From the IMG/VR virus record IMGVR_UViG_3300049491_000234, positions 1-25,949 of that record: a stretch of DNA of 25,949 nucleotides; one strand, written 5' to 3'. Under the pieces are notes generated by a model, which did not search any database, had not been told where the DNA came from, and saw only the letters and a list, made by a program, of their open reading frames with translations. The DNA is from a virus. Shown one piece after another: positions 5,082 through 12,956 of the stretch (position 1 is its first letter; every line of letters starts with the position of its first letter). The translations under genes and the position numbers were made by a program.

Positions 5082-6788
5082 TTAGTCTTCATCGCATTCA
5101 AAAATGACACTAATCTCACCAGTGCCGACCTTACCTCCAGCAGACGTGACAATGACAGGACGACTACTTGAAACGATGGTAGATGACGCAATCGTGATTT
5201 CCTGCACATCGTGCAAGGCTTGTGACGTATGCGAGGTAAACGATGCGTAGGTGTATGTTGCGTCGTCTGATTTAACCGTAATAGTCACCCCTGCATCTGC
5301 GCTTGACGCCTCGGTGTAGATCACTGCAATGCGAGTTACTCTGCCGTTGCGCTTCGGGATGTAGATGATTTTTGTAGACGCAGCGCCGGACAAATCCATG
5401 ATGTCAGACCTGTATTGCCGGGACTGATAAGGGCTATGGACAACTGTGCCGGCAGTGGTCCCACTGGCATGATTTACAGTCCCCAATTGGTCATCATATT
5501 TTGTCAGTGTTGCCGTGTCGGAGATGTAGACCTGTGACCAGTTGGCACCGCCCGCAAAATCCTTGCAATTATGCACCTGTGCGGTTGCTGAATTCTTCAA
5601 AGCCAACGCATACCCATTTGCCGAGGCCCCATCGTTGCTGCTCCAAGTACAGTCTTCCAGAATTACTTTTGCAGTGCTTGAAATATTCACGACACCAGTG
5701 TTTGCGGCAACTAAGTGCGACTCAAAATTACATGAGACACACCGCAAAGCAGCATTAGAGGTGACGACTAACGCTTGTGACTGGCCTCCGCCTTGTTCGC
5801 CCCCAAAGTTGCAGGCATGCAGGAGATATGTGAAACATGAAGCGATATTGAACCCTGTAATCTGGTGTTCCTCAGAATAAAAGCGATCCCAGTGCACGTT
5901 TATGTTTGTCCCCGCCGTCCCGGTTGAATATGCTCCATAGGAGCAACTATCGCACCGCACATTGCGAACGGTCGAATCCCAAAAGCGATCCCCGTAGTGA
6001 ATCCCGTACTCAAATGTGAGAATCCGCAAATTTTTGAATTCTGATTGAGCAACACCAAGCGTTATGTTTTGCTTGATCCCCGCATTCGATGCACCACGCC
6101 CAGCCGTCGATACGATCCCAAAATCTCTGAGTACAACTCTGCGGGCATCCGAAGTTGTCTCAATGCAGTTTATGGTATTGACGGAGGTCGCAAGGATGGA
6201 TGCGTTACTTCCCTCACCAAACAATGTTCGATTGTCTGTAACGCTCAGAGCGGTCGAAATCTTGTATGTACCAGCGGGCAAGAAAACAACTTTCCCGGCA
6301 TCTAATGCAGCCTGAATTTCAGCCGTGTCGTCAGCGACTCCGTCCCCGGTTGCCCCGAAATCTGTTTTGACGTTCAGTATCTGGCCTTCATGCCAAGCAT
6401 GCTGTGTCGTCGCAATGGCCCCAGCAGCGGTTCGCTTCACGCCAACCATTGCGTCGCCATCAGCGATATCACCGGTGTTTGCTAGTCTAGTCCACATAGC
6501 CGCAGCAGACTCTGCGCCTTCAGTTTGGACAAGCCTCTCAGGCCCCCAGATCGTTGAGGCGGCCGAGTCTTTCAGAACTACGTCATACGTCCCAACCCAG
6601 TAGATTGCAGCTTCACCCCGGGCATCCAGAACAACCGGGTGCGCATTGGCGACACTCGCCGCTGCTGTGGTGTAGGTATCTTTCGGGGTCGTCGTCCCTG
6701 CGACATAGGCGTACACCTTCCCGCCGACAAGAGGGGCGCCGGTTGATGTGGCGAAGTAATTCTTGCCGTTAGGAAGGACTACAGCCAA
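5082..6788 (-). CDS. Tailspike with beta-helix (pectate-lyase-like) domain
   Basis: The 568-residue protein has two parts. Residues 1-80 form a particle-anchoring domain (LVGGKVYAYVAGTTTPKDTY, then VVLDARGEA and VVLKDS), which is shared with the fibre at 6966-7994. From about residue 142, DFGATGDGVADDTAEIQAAL and VFLPAGTYKI mark the start of a right-handed beta-helix of the Pectate_lyase_3 type. A compact beta-rich C-terminus (about 470-568) probably trimerises or binds receptor. Family knowledge: such spikes bind and often cleave capsule or O-antigen. The start is TTG; alignment with the other fibre (MAxxxP) supports it, and AGGTAGGG lies upstream. Enzyme activity and substrate are not shown by the sequence. 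Confidence 0.88.
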   Translation of the reverse strand: MAVVLPNGKNYFATSTGAPLVGGKVYAYVAGTTTPKDTYTTAAASVANAHPVVLDARGEAAIYWVGTYDVVLKDSAASTIWGPERLVQTEGAESAAAMWTRLANTGDIADGDAMVGVKRTAAGAIATTQHAWHEGQILNVKTDFGATGDGVADDTAEIQAALDAGKVVFLPAGTYKISTALSVTDNRTLFGEGSNASILATSVNTINCIETTSDARRVVLRDFGIVSTAGRGASNAGIKQNITLGVAQSEFKNLRILTFEYGIHYGDRFWDSTVRNVRCDSCSYGAYSTGTAGTNINVHWDRFYSEEHQITGFNIASCFTYLLHACNFGGEQGGGQSQALVVTSNAALRCVSCNFESHLVAANTGVVNISSTAKVILEDCTWSSNDGASANGYALALKNSATAQVHNCKDFAGGANWSQVYISDTATLTKYDDQLGTVNHASGTTAGTVVHSPYQSRQYRSDIMDLSGAASTKIIYIPKRNGRVTRIAVIYTEASSADAGVTITVKSDDATYTYASFTSHTSQALHDVQEITIASSTIVSSSRPVIVTSAGGKVGTGEISVIFECDED

Positions 6789-6836
6789 GGGTAAACCCTA
6801 CCTTCCTGCGGTTGAATATCGCCTAGAGTAGTCAAC

Positions 6837-6965
6837 ATGAAAACACTCATCATCTGCCTGTTTCTAGTTGCCTGCGGTGGGGGCGATCCTGAAGACATCG
6901 ATTCCACTTCGGATGGTAAAAAGACAATTGACCCTCCGAAGTGCGAATTGCTGGTCTGTGTTTGA
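6837..6965 (+). CDS. Small lipoprotein on the opposite strand (moron candidate)
   Basis: A 42-residue product starts at ATG 6837: MKTLIICLFLVACGGGDPED is a complete short lipoprotein signal with lipobox LVAC, cysteine at residue 13. The mature peptide has about 30 residues, begins with glycines and acidic residues and ends KTIDPPKCELLVCV with two further cysteines. It occupies the only sizeable gap between the two tail fibre genes, on the strand opposite to the operon, and its TGA abuts the stop codon of the convergent fibre gene. No clear promoter was identified in the 48 bases upstream. The D after the GGG spacer does not make the sorting compartment certain. A role in superinfection exclusion or surface alteration is inference. 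Confidence 0.72.
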   Translation: MKTLIICLFLVACGGGDPEDIDSTSDGKKTIDPPKCELLVCV

Positions 6966-7994
6966 TCAGTCAGCAAAATACGCCCCGGTGATATACATAT
7001 CTAACGTATCAGTCACCGACGTATCCGTTAACTGAGTGCCGGTCCCTGTCGCCCCCCATTGAACAATCCCGACCGTCGTCGCGCCGGTTAACGGGTTCGC
7101 TACTACCGATCCCGTGAGCCCGGTAAACCCAGTACCGTGCACCACCATCGCAGATTCTGCGGTGTCGGTTGAAGATGCGGCGTAAGGAAGCCCGGTAATT
7201 TTGAACGTCCCCGTAGAACTTCCTTTGGAAGTTAGTTTCATCCTGATCTGCACATAGACTGCTTTACCGATCCTGACGTAGTATCCTTTTCGGTTGATGT
7301 TGTAAGTTACCCCAACCGCTGCGCCGCCAAATGTGATGCCAGGAGTCCAGTTGCCCTCTTCATAGTAATCAAGCGTCGAGGCATCTGATCTGGCTGTATT
7401 ACCTACTTTTATGCCGAATGTATGGGTGCTAACTACTAACGGGAATGATGCTGCACCATTGCATGTCAGCGTTGAACTGAGCGTCTGCGCGCCACTCCAC
7501 GTATGCGCCCCTGAATGGGTAGGGTTGTTTGTCCACGTCACTGCATTCGGAGTGACGGTGAACGAATCCGCTCCTGCGTCTCCTACAGTAACGTTTCCGT
7601 TGAACAGGTGATTCCCGGACCACGTGTGATTCCCTGAATGTGTCGGGTTTCCTGACCACGTAACCGCAGAGCCTGTGAATACCGCAGTCCCTGAAACAGT
7701 AGGACTCGCAAACGTCTGCGAACTTGTCAAGTCGCGAACATCATCGACTGACCATATCTGAACGTCTATGGAATCCTTCAGCGTGAGTTTGTAGCTGCCA
7801 TTGAGCCACACATCCGCTTCGCCTCGGGCGTCAAGAATCACCGGGTTTGTATTCGCTGTCCCGAGTGTGTAACTGGTGTATGTGTCCTTCGGCGTCGAAG
7901 TCCCTGCGGTGTAGGCGTAGAGTTTCCCGCCAACCAAAGCTAGCCCATCCGAGCCGACTGCGCGGAATTTAGGTGCTGGGGTTAGTTGGGCCAT
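6966..7994 (-). CDS. Tail fibre protein with shared anchor domain
   Basis: The 342-residue protein begins with the same anchor domain as the tailspike downstream (LVGGKLYAYTAGTSTPKDTY, VILDARGEADVW). A middle region (about 95-185) consists of short Thr/Ser/Asn/Gly-rich repeats of the form NPTHSGNHTWSG. This occurs three times with variations and is typical of fibre shafts. A C-terminal domain starts near YYEEGNWTPGITFGG and includes GYYVRIGKAVYVQIRMKL and KITGLPYA, a pattern common in phage fibre tips. It lacks the beta-helix, so the particle probably carries two alternative receptor-binding proteins. The ATG is at 7994. Confidence 0.83.
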   Translation of the reverse strand: MAQLTPAPKFRAVGSDGLALVGGKLYAYTAGTSTPKDTYTSYTLGTANTNPVILDARGEADVWLNGSYKLTLKDSIDVQIWSVDDVRDLTSSQTFASPTVSGTAVFTGSAVTWSGNPTHSGNHTWSGNHLFNGNVTVGDAGADSFTVTPNAVTWTNNPTHSGAHTWSGAQTLSSTLTCNGAASFPLVVSTHTFGIKVGNTARSDASTLDYYEEGNWTPGITFGGAAVGVTYNINRKGYYVRIGKAVYVQIRMKLTSKGSSTGTFKITGLPYAASSTDTAESAMVVHGTGFTGLTGSVVANPLTGATTVGIVQWGATGTGTQLTDTSVTDTLDMYITGAYFAD

Positions 7995-8002
7995 AATGTG
8001 GG

Positions 8003-8173
8003 GTGACGTGGATTATCGCTTTGATTCTTCGGCCTGTAGCTGCTTTGATTCTTCTCGGGCTAATCTGTCTGCCTGTTCGCTTGGTTGTTCAATACTGGAT
8101 GCCGAGCGGTTCATTGAAGAGGTTATTGTTGCGCGATCTGCGAACCACCAAAAACGCCAATAGGCATCGCTAG
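8003..8173 (+). CDS. Small single-pass membrane protein on the opposite strand
   Basis: A 56-codon plus-strand frame starts at GTG 8003 (TTG 8021 is an alternative). Residues 3-31 are hydrophobic (ALILRPVAALILLGLICLP), followed by RLVVQYWMPSG and a basic tail with KRLLLRDLR. The architecture of a membrane helix, then a MPxG turn, then KRLLL resembles small membrane proteins I associate with other phages. It fills the 128-base gap between the fibre and ejection-protein genes and runs 51 bases antisense into the 3' end of the latter. A CATAAT sequence at 7992-7997 could be a -10 box, but the matching -35 is poor and the ribosome site is weak. A real gene is plausible, not certain. Confidence 0.5.
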   Translation: MTWIIALILRPVAALILLGLICLPVRLVVQYWMPSGSLKRLLLRDLRTTKNANRHR

Positions 8174-9739
8174 TTGTTCGTTTGAAAGAAGCCTAGCAAG
8201 AGGGTTTGCGCCACCAACCCGGCCTGCGTTTTCAACCGCCCGGCGTTGAATCGGGCCTGAAAGGATGGCGCTTCTAGCCGCCGGCCTGGCAACCAACCAC
8301 AGAGCCGCCAGAGGATTTCCACCGCTGCCGGCTAAACCAATACCAGCCGCGCCGAAGTCCAAAGGCGAAAGTGATTTAGGGGTTTCCTTGAGCGCTTGCG
8401 TCGCTTTCGGAAAAAAAAGCCCAGTCTCTGCAATCGTTCTAAGTTCGCCTGACAGCGGTTTCTTGCGCTTCAATTCGTTCGCCAGGACTTGTGTAGATAC
8501 GTCCCCTGTGGCTGGGTTCAAAGCCTTTTCAACCGTATCGGTTTTGGCGATCTGTTGCCGCGCTTCACGGAAAGCCGCCAACGCATTAGGCGTGCCGTTC
8601 GTCGCCAGATGGCGCTCTAGTTCATCCTCAAGTGCCCGGGATGCTTCCTTCGCAGCCTTCCCTAGCCCGGTGTCGCCTTTGCGGAATGCAGAGTCTGCGG
8701 TTTCCCGCAAGACCTTGGTCATGTCTACGGCCCCCTCAGCGCTGAAGCTCGGTTGCTTCAACGCCTCGACCATCTGCCCGACCTCGTTCTTTACCGCCCC
8801 CGGGAAGTCCTTAGCTGCTGCCGTGTACTTGTTCGCGATTCCGTCCAACGCCTGGGCATACTGCGGACTCGCAGAAACCGTCCCCGTACCTTTAACAACC
8901 TGATAGGCTTGCCCAGCATCGGCCCGGAGTCGATTCAGCGTCTGCGGGTTCAATGGAACATCGTCAGCAATCCCTAGCGCTTTCTTGGCTAGGGCATTCG
9001 CGATCGGCTGATTCCGTGCGCTCGCCTCCTGCGCAGTCTTGATCTTTCCTGAAAGCCCAGATACCGCCTCGGCGATCTTCCCAGCCCCCGGAATATCAGC
9101 AAGCGGGATTACATACCCGTAAGCCGCTGCTTTCTCTGCGGCTTGAACCTTCGGGGCGACAGTCTTTGCGGTCTTCCCAGCGGCCGACAGTTGATCTTGA
9201 ACAACCGCCCCGGCACGGTTCGCGATAGCTTGTCCCGCAGCCCCGCCGGCCGCTCCCAATACGGGATTTAGCAACGCTTCCTTTGTCGATTCGTAGGGCT
9301 GCAGAGCGCCCACCACACCACCAACAGCAGTGGCCCCTGCGACTGTGTTGGCACCGGGGATTAGGGCAGTAGGCGCGATCATGGCGATGTTTCCGCCGAT
9401 GTTTCCCGTAACACCGCCTGCGGTTTTCATCAAAGGAGCATCTAGCCGGCGGGACTCCGCAATGTCTTGCGTGGAAACAAGTCCGAGCTTCTGCCCAACA
9501 CCGCGACCTAGATCGACAAACGCCTTGCCAATTCCTTCGACTGCGTTCTGCCCAAAACTCGACCCTGCCGTGGGGTTGTGTTTCGCTTGGTACTCAGGAG
9601 ACTGCGGATCGTACTCCGCAGGGTTTTGCTTGATGATCTTGATTTTCTTGAGCGTATGAAGCCCTTCGACGGACATGCCGTCTAGGTTCCTGGCCTTCAG
9701 GGCTTTCAGGTCTTCAATGCTCAAGTCGTCAAGGATCAT
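8123..9739 (-). CDS. Large internal virion / DNA-ejection protein candidate
   Basis: The 538-residue protein is alanine-rich and mostly helical. It starts with LSIEDLKALKARNLDGMSVE, then has a glycine/alanine-rich hydrophobic region (about 105-175, for example NIGGNIAMIAPTALIPGANT) that could insert into a membrane. Long charged helices follow (about 190-440), then a second hydrophobic stretch near residues 470-500. Position as the third large gene after the gp10 homologue, and composition, match the gp16/gp20-type ejection proteins of P22-like phages, which leave the capsid with the DNA and help it cross the envelope. Sequence similarity to those is not evident to me, so the call rests on synteny. 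ATG 9739 overlaps the previous stop by four bases. Confidence 0.65.
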   Translation of the reverse strand: MILDDLSIEDLKALKARNLDGMSVEGLHTLKKIKIIKQNPAEYDPQSPEYQAKHNPTAGSSFGQNAVEGIGKAFVDLGRGVGQKLGLVSTQDIAESRRLDAPLMKTAGGVTGNIGGNIAMIAPTALIPGANTVAGATAVGGVVGALQPYESTKEALLNPVLGAAGGAAGQAIANRAGAVVQDQLSAAGKTAKTVAPKVQAAEKAAAYGYVIPLADIPGAGKIAEAVSGLSGKIKTAQEASARNQPIANALAKKALGIADDVPLNPQTLNRLRADAGQAYQVVKGTGTVSASPQYAQALDGIANKYTAAAKDFPGAVKNEVGQMVEALKQPSFSAEGAVDMTKVLRETADSAFRKGDTGLGKAAKEASRALEDELERHLATNGTPNALAAFREARQQIAKTDTVEKALNPATGDVSTQVLANELKRKKPLSGELRTIAETGLFFPKATQALKETPKSLSPLDFGAAGIGLAGSGGNPLAALWLVARPAARSAILSGPIQRRAVENAGRVGGANPLARLLSNEQLAMPIGVFGGSQIAQQ

Positions 9740-11061
9740 TTCTTGGTTTTCCGCGCAATCGCCGCGTCGATCTCAGCGTCGCCAAAGTCCCCAGTAGCGC
9801 CACCTTGAACGCCAGCCTTCGCAGGGCTCGTTCCCTTCCGAAGATCGCCCAAGTACGTCAAATAGCCGTTCAGTTTGTCTACGATCTGTTCATCCGAGTC
9901 GGTATCCGCCGGCAGAAAACTGCGCAATCTCGCCATTTCCTGCGCAGACTGCGCAGCGCCAGCCCGCTCATTAATAATCTTGCTGACGTTGTTGAAAATG
10001 TAAGACCTGGCCTGTCTTTCCGCAGACGAATCCAGTCGCCCCACAAGAGATTCTGAAACATCTCCGCCCTTCGTCCCAAGCCCACGCTGGAAACTAAACG
10101 CAGATGGATTCGCCTTCACTGCGGCGATTGCGCCTTGAATCACTGACTCTTGCTGCCCGATAGAAGTTAGTTCCTTCTTCGTGTTCGCATCGATTTTTGC
10201 CGCTACTGGTTTGCCACCTGCGGTAATAGCCCGCCCCTCACCAGATCGCAGGTCTACAATCATCGGCCCATCTTCCGTATCAAGCACGACGCCTTTAGGG
10301 GCCGCCGTGTCTATGGCTAGCCTGCCTTGGTTCACTGCCAGATTGCCTCTGGCAACAGCGTCCTGATTCTGCTGATGTGCTGCGGTTGCGGCATCTCGCG
10401 CTTCAGTCAACCCAGCAGTTCTATTGAAATGCGTGTCCGCCTGATTACGCGTCAAACTCCTATCGTGAGACTCCAACAACTTGTCAGCGTCCATGATGCT
10501 TTTCAGTTCACGCAGTTTGTAGGAATCAAACTCTGGTCCCTCTTGTTGAGGAACTCCCGCCTTCAATTGATCCGCGTATGCTTTGTCCCAGTATCCTTGA
10601 AGCACTCCGTTATCAATTGCCGCGATGGCGTCTGCCGGTCCTTTGGCTGATTGAAGCGATTTAATCCCGTATTGAAGTTTCAGCCGACCAGTCTTCACCG
10701 CGTTTTGCCGTGCGTCTTCCTCGTCCTTGATTGCTTGCGCTTCGACCTTCCGCTTATCGAGCATTGCTTTCCGCAGAACATCCGCAGCCGCATAGCCTTG
10801 CTGTAGATTCGTGCCCTCCATCGCTGATATACGCGCTTCAGGCGTTGCATTCGGCCCAAGTGATGCCAGGGCATTCCGAATTGTTTGCGCTTCCTGTAGG
10901 CCCCTTTGCCGGTCTTGCAGGTTCATTTGCCCGGTTTGAAAATTGAGCGCGTTCGCCCCCATCTGCTGTCGCTGCAGATCGAGCGCGTTCTGTTCCTGCG
11001 TGTAGTCCGCTACGCTGCGAACCGGCTGCGTAGCCGCTGGGCTAATGATGGGTTGCGGCAT
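9736..11061 (-). CDS. Putative internal virion / DNA-ejection protein, glutamine-rich helical
   Basis: A protein of 441 residues (443 if the TTG at 11067, overlapping the upstream stop as TTGA, is used). Residues 20-130 are glutamine- and alanine-rich helices (NALDLQRQQMGANALNFQTG), with more coiled coil around residues 200-250. A short beta segment follows (GVVLDTEDGPMIVDLRSGEG), then a helical C-terminal domain ending in lysines. There is no signal peptide or strong membrane helix. It sits between two other ejection-protein candidates with overlapping ends, so a role as part of the ejected protein set is inferred from position and composition. A virion protease or scaffold function cannot be excluded. 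Confidence 0.6.
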   Translation of the reverse strand: MPQPIISPAATQPVRSVADYTQEQNALDLQRQQMGANALNFQTGQMNLQDRQRGLQEAQTIRNALASLGPNATPEARISAMEGTNLQQGYAAADVLRKAMLDKRKVEAQAIKDEEDARQNAVKTGRLKLQYGIKSLQSAKGPADAIAAIDNGVLQGYWDKAYADQLKAGVPQQEGPEFDSYKLRELKSIMDADKLLESHDRSLTRNQADTHFNRTAGLTEARDAATAAHQQNQDAVARGNLAVNQGRLAIDTAAPKGVVLDTEDGPMIVDLRSGEGRAITAGGKPVAAKIDANTKKELTSIGQQESVIQGAIAAVKANPSAFSFQRGLGTKGGDVSESLVGRLDSSAERQARSYIFNNVSKIINERAGAAQSAQEMARLRSFLPADTDSDEQIVDKLNGYLTYLGDLRKGTSPAKAGVQGGATGDFGDAEIDAAIARKTKK

Positions 11062-11063
11062 GT

Positions 11064-12332
11064 TCAAGGCCCGTAAGGATCGGTCGCGTAATTCGGCAAC
11101 CCGTATTGATTGATTCCATTCGAGTCCTGCTGTCTGCCGTACAGTGACGCCAGTTGATTCACCGCCCCAGCATAAATGTTCCCCTGAGCAATGTTGTTCC
11201 CGGCCTGAGCCTGTCCGCCGAATATCGAGTTAGCCCCGGCCTGATTCGCGTAGTTCTGCCCAGCTCCTGCGACTTGCTGGTTCGCCTGCGGGCCGAATCC
11301 TGCCAATTGAAAGAGCGGATTAGTGGTGTTTGTTCGCTCGGTCTGAAAACGATTAAACGCGTCGTTGTAGAACTTGTTCGCGTTGTCTTCAGCAAACCTA
11401 GCCCCGGCTTTCAGCGAAGCCCCACCAATCCCTCCCCTTGCCGCTGCGCTGTTGTCAATCGCTCGTTGTCCTTCTCGCGATGCGAACTTGTACCCGGCTT
11501 CCTCCATTGGATTCATACCAGCAAATTTGCTGGTAAGACTGCCGTCTTGCAGAAGACCCGAGAGTTTTGCTAAGGCGTTTTCACCCGCAGCGCGCCAAGG
11601 CGCGGCATCCGCTCGGACTTGATTGAATTGATCCCGCTGCAACGCAGTGGCTTGATTCGCCGCATCGCGTTGTGCGCTTGCCGCATCACTTGCTCCTTGA
11701 GACTGCAGCAAAGCGCTAAGAATCGGCGCCCCGTACTGCGCAGCCCCGGCCCATCCTGTTGCCATACCGCCCCCAATTCCGCCCGCTACCCCGCCCGCCG
11801 AACCGCCAGCAAGAGCGCCGCCGCCATAGCCGCCGGCTGCACCGCCAGATACCCCGCCAGCTGCTCCACCAACCTCTGCAGCCCCTCCACCGGCAGCGCC
11901 CCCCGCGACAGCGCCTCCAAACACGCCGGCAGCCGCAGCCGCTCCGCCGAGCCCTAGCAAACCAGCGTTAAAAAACCCGGAATCATTGATCGACCCATTC
12001 CGAGCAATGATATTTCCTTGTGGGTCCACCAGCCCGGTATACCCAGTTGAATTGTTATACGCGGTTTGGAAGCCTTGATCTCTAGCCCACGGAGCTACCC
12101 CAGCGTCGTAAACAGGCGAACCTTCAAACGCCCCAGATTGGGGGTTTTGTGATGCCGAATCTGCCGAACCTGTATAGCCTGCGTTTCTATAGTTGTCAGG
12201 CGCAAACAGCGAGTAAGGATCAAACGCGGTGGTGAATTGGTTGTCGAGATTCGCCCCGCCTATAGGTTCTGCTCCCCCTGTTAATGGCGTCCACCCGGAT
12301 GGCAATTGTGCTTTTCGCAGTGCATTAGCCAT
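11064..12332 (-). CDS. DNA transfer/ejection protein with glycine-rich membrane-like segment
   Basis: The 422-residue protein has three regions. The first (1-120) is Asn/Gly/Tyr-rich. The second (about 122-205) consists almost only of Gly and Ala (AAAGVFGGAVAGGAAGGGAA), a likely membrane-active or flexible segment. The third is helical (about 210-422) and includes SDAASAQRDAANQATALQRD, APWRAAGENALAKLSGLL and AARGGIGGASLKAGARFAED. The last region resembles phage proteins annotated as DNA transfer proteins, in which a GGLRGG-type motif follows an APY/W-x-AG-x-NAL motif. It would act during DNA injection. It has a three-base gap to the upstream gene. The family call is moderate and the exact function inferred. 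Confidence 0.68.
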   Translation of the reverse strand: MANALRKAQLPSGWTPLTGGAEPIGGANLDNQFTTAFDPYSLFAPDNYRNAGYTGSADSASQNPQSGAFEGSPVYDAGVAPWARDQGFQTAYNNSTGYTGLVDPQGNIIARNGSINDSGFFNAGLLGLGGAAAAAGVFGGAVAGGAAGGGAAEVGGAAGGVSGGAAGGYGGGALAGGSAGGVAGGIGGGMATGWAGAAQYGAPILSALLQSQGASDAASAQRDAANQATALQRDQFNQVRADAAPWRAAGENALAKLSGLLQDGSLTSKFAGMNPMEEAGYKFASREGQRAIDNSAAARGGIGGASLKAGARFAEDNANKFYNDAFNRFQTERTNTTNPLFQLAGFGPQANQQVAGAGQNYANQAGANSIFGGQAQAGNNIAQGNIYAGAVNQLASLYGRQQDSNGINQYGLPNYATDPYGP

Positions 12333-12335
12333 ATA

Positions 12336-12956
12336 TCACCAGCATGGGATGTACCTCGTGGTGCCATTATCGTTTATCGGCACCCATTTAGTTGGGTTAC
12401 CGGCTGCCGGAGCGTTCAGCAAAGTCCCCGCCGCAGCAGCCGCGCCGTTTGTCAGTCCTGTCGTCGTGGTTAGAAGCGTCGCGCTGCCGTGCGTAATCCC
12501 GCCTGTCGTGGAGATTGACGTAGCACCGCTCAAGGCGCCGCTCATCGTCAACGAGGTTACCCCGGTCAGAGTACCGGACATAACCAGACTTGTCATCGTC
12601 GTGCCGGTCGTGAAGATATGCGCTGCTGTCCAAGTCGGAGCGATTCCTACGTTGATTGCCGGTGCGCCGTCAGATCGAAGGAAAGTGGCCGCAGACCCGT
12701 TAACCGCAGTCAGATCTGCGCTTCCTGTGGGGTCTGCTCCTACAGGGTAGGCGGGTGTCGTGAACGTCCCGGAAGCATTCAGGAATGTCGTCGTCGTGGT
12801 CCCGTCTCCTCCGAGGCTTCCAGTGGGAACCTGACCGAACGTAGCGCCGATGAAATCGAACAAAGCCCGCATCCAGCCCAAAGCCCGAGGCGTAGGCGTT
12901 CCGTCTGGGTTAGACCAGACTGCGGTGGGCTCGAAGTTGCGGACTTGTGCAACCAT
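12336..12956 (-). CDS. Fibre-like virion protein at the gp26 (tail needle) position
   Basis: The 206-residue protein has a predicted alpha-helical head (about 20-45, PRALGWMRALFDFIGATFG) and then a Thr/Ser/Gly-rich, beta-prone shaft. The shaft repeats LTGVTSLTMSGALSGATSIS-like units at about residues 125-155, and the protein ends in a compact VPINDNGTTRYIPCW. That ending resembles C-termini I associate with podophage fibre proteins. In P22 the gene directly after gp10 encodes gp26, the trimeric needle that plugs the tail; this gene has the same place, but no helical-needle sequence is visible. A short spike or needle tip is the best guess. The ATG overlaps the upstream stop by one base (TAATG). 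Confidence 0.6.
   Translation of the reverse strand: MVAQVRNFEPTAVWSNPDGTPTPRALGWMRALFDFIGATFGQVPTGSLGGDGTTTTTFLNASGTFTTPAYPVGADPTGSADLTAVNGSAATFLRSDGAPAINVGIAPTWTAAHIFTTGTTMTSLVMSGTLTGVTSLTMSGALSGATSISTTGGITHGSATLLTTTTGLTNGAAAAAGTLLNAPAAGNPTKWVPINDNGTTRYIPCW

Noticed and set aside
6787-6798. Short inverted repeat AGGGT-AA-ACCCT before the tailspike start
   Set aside because: A five-base arm with a two-base spacer is not significant, and its overlap with the ribosome-site region explains the purine-rich half.
8265-8903. 212-residue plus-strand open frame opposite the ejection-protein gene
   Set aside because: Low-complexity antisense frame with no recognisable domain, fully inside a longer convincing gene.
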